Below are positions 8,958 through 13,103 of a stretch of DNA of 13,103 nucleotides, piece by piece (position 1 is the first letter of the stretch; each line of letters begins with the position of its first letter). The position numbers and the translations under genes are program-made. Below the pieces are notes generated by a model. The model was given only the letters and a program-made list of their open reading frames with translations, was not told the DNA's origin and did not search any database. The DNA comes from Bacillota bacterium (GTDB taxonomy: Bacteria; Bacillota; Clostridia; Christensenellales; Aristaeellaceae): the NCBI GenBank assembly GCA_009787135.1, contig WRGP01000214.1, positions 1-13,103 of the forward strand. The letters are read 5' to 3'.

Positions 8958-9662
8958 TTATACGCCGACAAAGTCGGCCTGAACTTGGCGGTATGCTTTT
9001 ACGGGATCGTCCGACGCGGTAATGGGGCGGCCTACGACGATATAATCCGCGCCAATCTCCCGCGCCTGCCGCGGCGTGGTGACGCGCGCCTGATCCTCCC
9101 CATTTACGCTTGCGGCCGGATAGCGGATGCCGGGCGTGACGATCACAAAACCCTTTCCGCAGGCGTCCTTGACAAGGCGCGCCTCCAGCGGCGAGCAGAC
9201 GACGCCGTCAAGCCCGGCGGCCTTGGCGTTCTTCGCGTAGTGCGGCACGGCGTCGTTCATAGGGGCGCCAATGAGGAGCTCGTCCCGCAGGGCGGCCGGG
9301 CTTGTGCTGGTTAGCTGCGTTACGGCGATCAGCTTGGCGGCGCCGCCGCCTCCGCTGAGCAGGCCCTCGCGGGCAGCTTCCATCATGGCGCGCGTGCCGG
9401 CGGCGTGCACGTTGAGTATGTCCGCGTGAAGCGGCGCGAGGTTGCGCATGGCGCTTCGCACGGTGCTGGGGATATCGTGCAGCTTCAGGTCCAGAAACAC
9501 GGGATGGCCCAGCGCCTTGATCTCGCGGACAATGTCCGGCCCCTCGCCGTAGAACAGCTCCATGCCGATCTTGAGGAACGGCTTTTCGCCCGTGAAGCGC
9601 CGCAGGAACGCGAGGGTGTCTTGCTTGGTGGGAAAATCGCAGGCGATGATGACATCCTTCAT
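8958..9662 (-). CDS. pyrF: Orotidine 5'-phosphate decarboxylase
   Basis: This enzyme decarboxylates OMP to UMP. I take the ATG at 9662-9660, which overlaps the pyrD stop as ATGA and starts the protein at MKDVIIACDFP. A longer reading to 9755 adds 31 residues unlike the family and lies inside pyrD. The resulting 234 residues are typical of the short bacterial type. The catalytic D-x-K-x-x-D array is Asp58, Lys60, Asp63 in FLDLKLHDIPSTV. The phosphate-binding GIRYP segment and the C-terminal GADYIVVGRPI are present. The tight overlap suggests translational coupling with pyrD. Confidence 0.97.
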   Translation of the reverse strand: MKDVIIACDFPTKQDTLAFLRRFTGEKPFLKIGMELFYGEGPDIVREIKALGHPVFLDLKLHDIPSTVRSAMRNLAPLHADILNVHAAGTRAMMEAAREGLLSGGGGAAKLIAVTQLTSTSPAALRDELLIGAPMNDAVPHYAKNAKAAGLDGVVCSPLEARLVKDACGKGFVIVTPGIRYPAASVNGEDQARVTTPRQAREIGADYIVVGRPITASDDPVKAYRQVQADFVGV

Positions 9663-10567
9663 GCGTGAGCCCTCCCTATGATGCTTTGTATATCCCGGAT
9701 GCCGTACGCGGCCATTTTGACGGGCAGGTCGTCCAGAATTTTTTCGCATGCCCATGGATCGACAAGGTTTTGACTGCCGATTTGCACGGCGGCGGCCCCG
9801 GCGGAGATCATCTCCAGCACGTCGTCCGCCGTGCGGATGCCGCCGATGCCGATGATGGGGATGCTCACCCGCTCGTACACCTGATACACCATGCGCAGCG
9901 CCACAGGCTTGACGGCCGGGCCGGAAAACCCCGCCATCTTTGTGGAGACGACGGGCTTGCCGCTAGCCGGGTCAATCACCATGCCAAGCAGCGTATTGAT
10001 CAGCGACAGGCCGTCCGCGCCCGCCGCCTCACAGGCAGCGGCGATATCGGCGATGTCGGTCACGTTGGGCGAAAGCTTCATGAACACAGGCTTTTTGCAC
10101 GCGGCTTTCACCGCGCGGCAGACGGAAGCGGCGCCCTCGGGCGTGACGCCAAAGGCCATACCGCCGTGGCGCACGTTGGGGCAGGAGACGTTGACCTCCA
10201 AAATGGCCGCGTCGCTGCGCTCGTCAAAATGCCGGGCCGTGGCTACGTATTCCTCTATGCCGAAGCCTGAGATGTTGGCGATGACCACGCCCCCAAATAC
10301 CGCGCGCAGTTTCGGCATCTCCTCCGCGGCCACTGCGGGCGCGCCTGGGTTTTGCAGGCCGATGGCGTTGAGCATGCCGCCAAAGCACTCCGCGATACGG
10401 GGCGCCCTGTTGCCAAAGCGCGCGTCCCATGTCGTGCCCTTGAGCGCGACGGCGCCCAGCCGGTTGATATCGTAGAAGCGGGCCATTTCATAGCCGAAAC
10501 CGAACGTGCCGCTGGCCGGGATGATGGGATTGGGGAGCGTGACGCCGCCAAGGGCTACCGAAAGCAT
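9659..10567 (-). CDS. pyrD: Dihydroorotate dehydrogenase, class 1B catalytic subunit
   Basis: This FMN enzyme oxidises dihydroorotate to orotate. The class 1B form passes electrons through PyrK to NAD+. Features are NPIIPASGTFGFGYE near 13-27, NAIGLQNPG near 67-75, the catalytic-base Cys129 in EVNVSCPNVRHGG, MKLSPNVTDI, and the FMN-phosphate segment IGIGGIRTADDVLEMISAGA. The Cys base and the adjacent pyrK support class 1B. I prefer ATG at 10567, giving 302 residues. A TTG at 10573 would add two residues and lies 4 nt from GGAGG, so it is a fair alternative. The start overlaps the pyrK end and the stop overlaps the pyrF start. Confidence 0.96.
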   Translation of the reverse strand: MLSVALGGVTLPNPIIPASGTFGFGYEMARFYDINRLGAVALKGTTWDARFGNRAPRIAECFGGMLNAIGLQNPGAPAVAAEEMPKLRAVFGGVVIANISGFGIEEYVATARHFDERSDAAILEVNVSCPNVRHGGMAFGVTPEGAASVCRAVKAACKKPVFMKLSPNVTDIADIAAACEAAGADGLSLINTLLGMVIDPASGKPVVSTKMAGFSGPAVKPVALRMVYQVYERVSIPIIGIGGIRTADDVLEMISAGAAAVQIGSQNLVDPWACEKILDDLPVKMAAYGIRDIQSIIGRAHA

Positions 10568-11295
10568 TCGCAAGACACCTCCCCGCTGAAGAATACGGGG
10601 CCTTCCAGGCAGACGCGTTTATTCCCCGCCAGCGTTTGGCAAGTGCAGCCCATGCATGCGCCAAAGCCGCAGCCCATGCGCTCCTCAAAGGAGAGCTGGC
10701 CGTCCCCGCCCAGGCCGTGCACGGCTTTTAGCATGGCCTTGGGGCCGCAGGCGAAGTAATAATCGTACGCCATGGTTTTGAGCGCGTCGGTGACAAGGCC
10801 CTTCATGCCCGCCGTACCGTCCATGGTGCAGACGGCGACATCCGCGCCTAAGGAGCGCAGGAGCGTTTCATAAAACACGTCCTCAGCGGACGCGAAGCCA
10901 AGGGCGCACGTGACGCGCTCGCCCGCGAGCGTTTCCATAAGGCCCACCAGCGGCGGCAGGCCCGCCCCGCCGCCCACCAGCGCGATGCTTTTCCCGCGTG
11001 CCGGGGCCACGTCAAACCCGTTTCCAAGGCCCACAAGCAGGTCAAGCGTTTCACCGGGCCGCATGCCGGCCATTTGCCGTGTGCCCGCGCCAACAACCTT
11101 GTAGACCAGGGTCATGCGGCCTTGTTCGCGGCGGCAGACGCTGATGGGGCGGCGCAGGTACAGGCCGTTTAGCTGGATGTTGACAAACTGCCCGGGGCGT
11201 GAGAGGGCTGTGGTGTCGCCTGTGAGGGCCAATTCGTAAACATCGCGGGCGATGGGGAGATTGGTTACGATGGTATAGATGCCTTGTGTGGGCAT
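10555..11295 (-). CDS. pyrK: Dihydroorotate dehydrogenase electron-transfer subunit
   Basis: PyrK carries FAD and a [2Fe-2S] cluster and passes electrons from PyrD to NAD+. The 246 residues show a ferredoxin-reductase-like FAD domain (PGQFVNIQL near 34-42; RRPISVC at 48-54), a nucleotide-binding domain with VGGGAGLPPL near 107-116 and YYFACGPKAML near 179-189, and a C-terminal cluster motif. The likely ligands are Cys209, Cys214, Cys217 and Cys229 (C-x4-C-x2-C-x11-C). The last interval is shorter than in the Lactococcus protein as I recall it. An extra Cys219 is present. AAGGAG lies upstream of the ATG at 11295. It overlaps pyrD by 13 nt. Confidence 0.96.
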   Translation of the reverse strand: MPTQGIYTIVTNLPIARDVYELALTGDTTALSRPGQFVNIQLNGLYLRRPISVCRREQGRMTLVYKVVGAGTRQMAGMRPGETLDLLVGLGNGFDVAPARGKSIALVGGGAGLPPLVGLMETLAGERVTCALGFASAEDVFYETLLRSLGADVAVCTMDGTAGMKGLVTDALKTMAYDYYFACGPKAMLKAVHGLGGDGQLSFEERMGCGFGACMGCTCQTLAGNKRVCLEGPVFFSGEVSCECFR

Positions 11296-11442
11296 GGGCG
11301 GCTCCTTCCTTCTGCCTCACGGCAGGGTTGGACGGCTTGTCGTTATACTCGCGCACAGTCAGCCCAAAGAGGCGCAGCAAGCGGAATTCATCGTCCTCCT
11401 CCGCCATGCCGCGGCCGCCGGTGAGCGGATAGGGTATGACGG
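11296..11442 (-). other. 147-nt pyrC-pyrK interval with a coding-like, out-of-frame stretch
   Basis: This is the only sizeable gap in the pyr operon. One minus-strand frame is open through the whole interval. From an ATG at 11407 it reads MAEEDDEFRLLRLFGLTVRE and continues EYNDKPSNPAV, with protein-like composition and the GC-rich third positions of real genes here. Continued into pyrK the same frame becomes an Arg/His/Pro-rich shadow of 118 residues in total, and I see no ribosome binding site before 11407. It could be a decayed gene fragment, an unusual small protein, or chance. I did not recognise it as part of carA or carB. Confidence 0.3.
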
Positions 11443-12667
11443 CTATTCCATCCCTTCTCCGTAAACGATCCTGCCATGGTACCAGGTGGTCACCACTTTG
11501 CCTGTCAGCTCCCTATCGGCAAACGGCGTGCTCCGCCCTCTGGAAAGGAAGCGCTCCGGATCCACCCGCCAGGTAGCCTTCCTATCCAACGCGGCCAAAT
11601 CAGCGGGCATGCCCTCGGCGATGGATACCTCCCGTCCAAGGATGCGGCCGGGCGCGCCGGTCAGCTTCTCCAGCAGAAAAGGGAGGCCGCACAGGCCCTT
11701 TTTCACCAGCGCTGTGTAGCAGGCGGCAAAAGCGGTCTCAAACCCTACGACCCCGAACGCGCTGCCCGCAAGGCCGTTTGCCTTTTCCGCAGCGGTGTGC
11801 GGGGCATGGTCCGTGGCAATGCAGTCAATCGTGCCATCCAGCAGGCCCTCGATGATCGCCTCACGGTCTTCGGCGGCGCGCAAAGGCGGGTTCATCTTAA
11901 ACCGGCCATCATCCGCCGTGATATCCTCGTCACAGAAAACGATCTGGTGCGGCGTGCATTCGCAGGTGACGGGCAGGCCCTCGGCCTTCGCCCGCCTGAG
12001 CAGCGCCACGCTCTCCCTGGCCGAGACATGGCACACATGGTACGAAACGTTCGTTTTGCGGACCAGCGCCAGGTCCCGCTCGATTTGCCGCCACTCGGAT
12101 TCGCCCGTGATGCCGGGCACGCCAAATCTTCTTGCCGCGGCGCCGTCATGCACGCAGCCGCCGGGCGCGACCAGGTTTTCGTCCTCGCAGTGAGCGGCCA
12201 GCAGCCGTCCCGCCTTCGCGGCGCGGGCCATGGCTTGTTCCATGACGGCGTCTTGCCGCACGCCTTTTCCGTCGTCTGAGTAGCCTATCACATGGGGGGC
12301 GAGCGCCTCAATGTCGGCAAGCGCCTGCCCTTTCCGGCCGCGGGTTATCGCGCCAAAGGGCAATACCTCAATTATAGCGTCCGTGCGGAGGATCGCGGCC
12401 TCTTTGGAGAAGTGGTCAAGGGAATCCGGCGCGGGGCTGAGGTTTGGCATGGCGCATACGGTGGTAAATCCCCCGGCCGCCGCCGCCCGGGTGCCTGTAC
12501 GTATCGTTTCCTTATAGGAAAAGCCGGGCTCCCGCAGGTGCGCGTGCAGGTCAATGAAGCCGGGCGAGAGGATGTACCCCGTCAGGTCGCGCACGCTTGC
12601 CGCCGGGCAGTCTATCGCTTGCGCGACGCGGGCGATCCAAGGGCCCTCCAGCAGCACATCCCGCCGC

Positions 12668-13103
<436 letters not shown>

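Noticed and set aside
9663..9755. Extended pyrF N-terminus starting at 9755
   Set aside because: The extra 31 residues lie inside pyrD, are unlike the family N-terminus, and ignore the ATGA-coupled start at 9662.
11341..11375. TATAAC with a poor upstream hexamer, considered as an internal promoter before pyrK
   Set aside because: No acceptable -35 lies at 16-18 nt; the match is weak and the sequence overlaps the coding-like stretch.

Overview
The window is about 13.1 kb of GC-rich bacterial DNA (roughly 60% GC by eye). Every gene I can support lies on the minus strand, so transcription runs from high to low coordinates. The combination of a tRNA-sensing T-box leader before valS, strong AGGAGG-type ribosome binding sites, near-consensus sigma-A promoters, and a class 1B PyrD with its PyrK partner points to a Firmicute. 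A GC-rich clostridial lineage is likely. This is inference from style and content, and no marker gene fixes the species.

Layout in transcription order. (1) 13103 to 8304 is the 3' part of a de novo pyrimidine operon: pyrB (5' part cut off by the window edge), pyrC, pyrK, pyrD, pyrF, pyrE. It covers carbamoyl-aspartate formation, ring closure, oxidation to orotate, phosphoribosylation to OMP and decarboxylation to UMP. Genes overlap or sit 21 nt apart, except for a 147-nt interval between pyrC and pyrK, the place where carA/carB (pyrAA/pyrAB) sit in Bacillus-type operons. (2) 8318 to 6629: a promoter overlapping the pyrE stop codon drives a 541-residue exported protein of unknown function. (3) A 103-bp imperfect inverted repeat, 6507-6609, flanked by CCCTTT direct repeats, lies just upstream of an orphan trpB (6490-5270) with no trpA beside it. 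(4) 5192 to 1698: a promoter, a complete valine-type T-box leader with a GUC specifier, antiterminator and terminator, then valS and ppa sharing an ATGA overlap. Inorganic pyrophosphatase therefore appears to share tRNA-Val-responsive control with valyl-tRNA synthetase. (5) 1659 to 1: a near-perfect promoter overlapped by two short inverted repeats, then an unrecognised 360-residue protein and the start of an RluA-family pseudouridine synthase with a TTG start, cut by the window edge.

Most of the window is housekeeping metabolism, and I see no phage, CRISPR, defence or complete transposon genes. The points most worth following are the palindromic element before trpB, the coding-like but out-of-frame interval between pyrC and pyrK, the T-box control of ppa, and the two unrecognised proteins.
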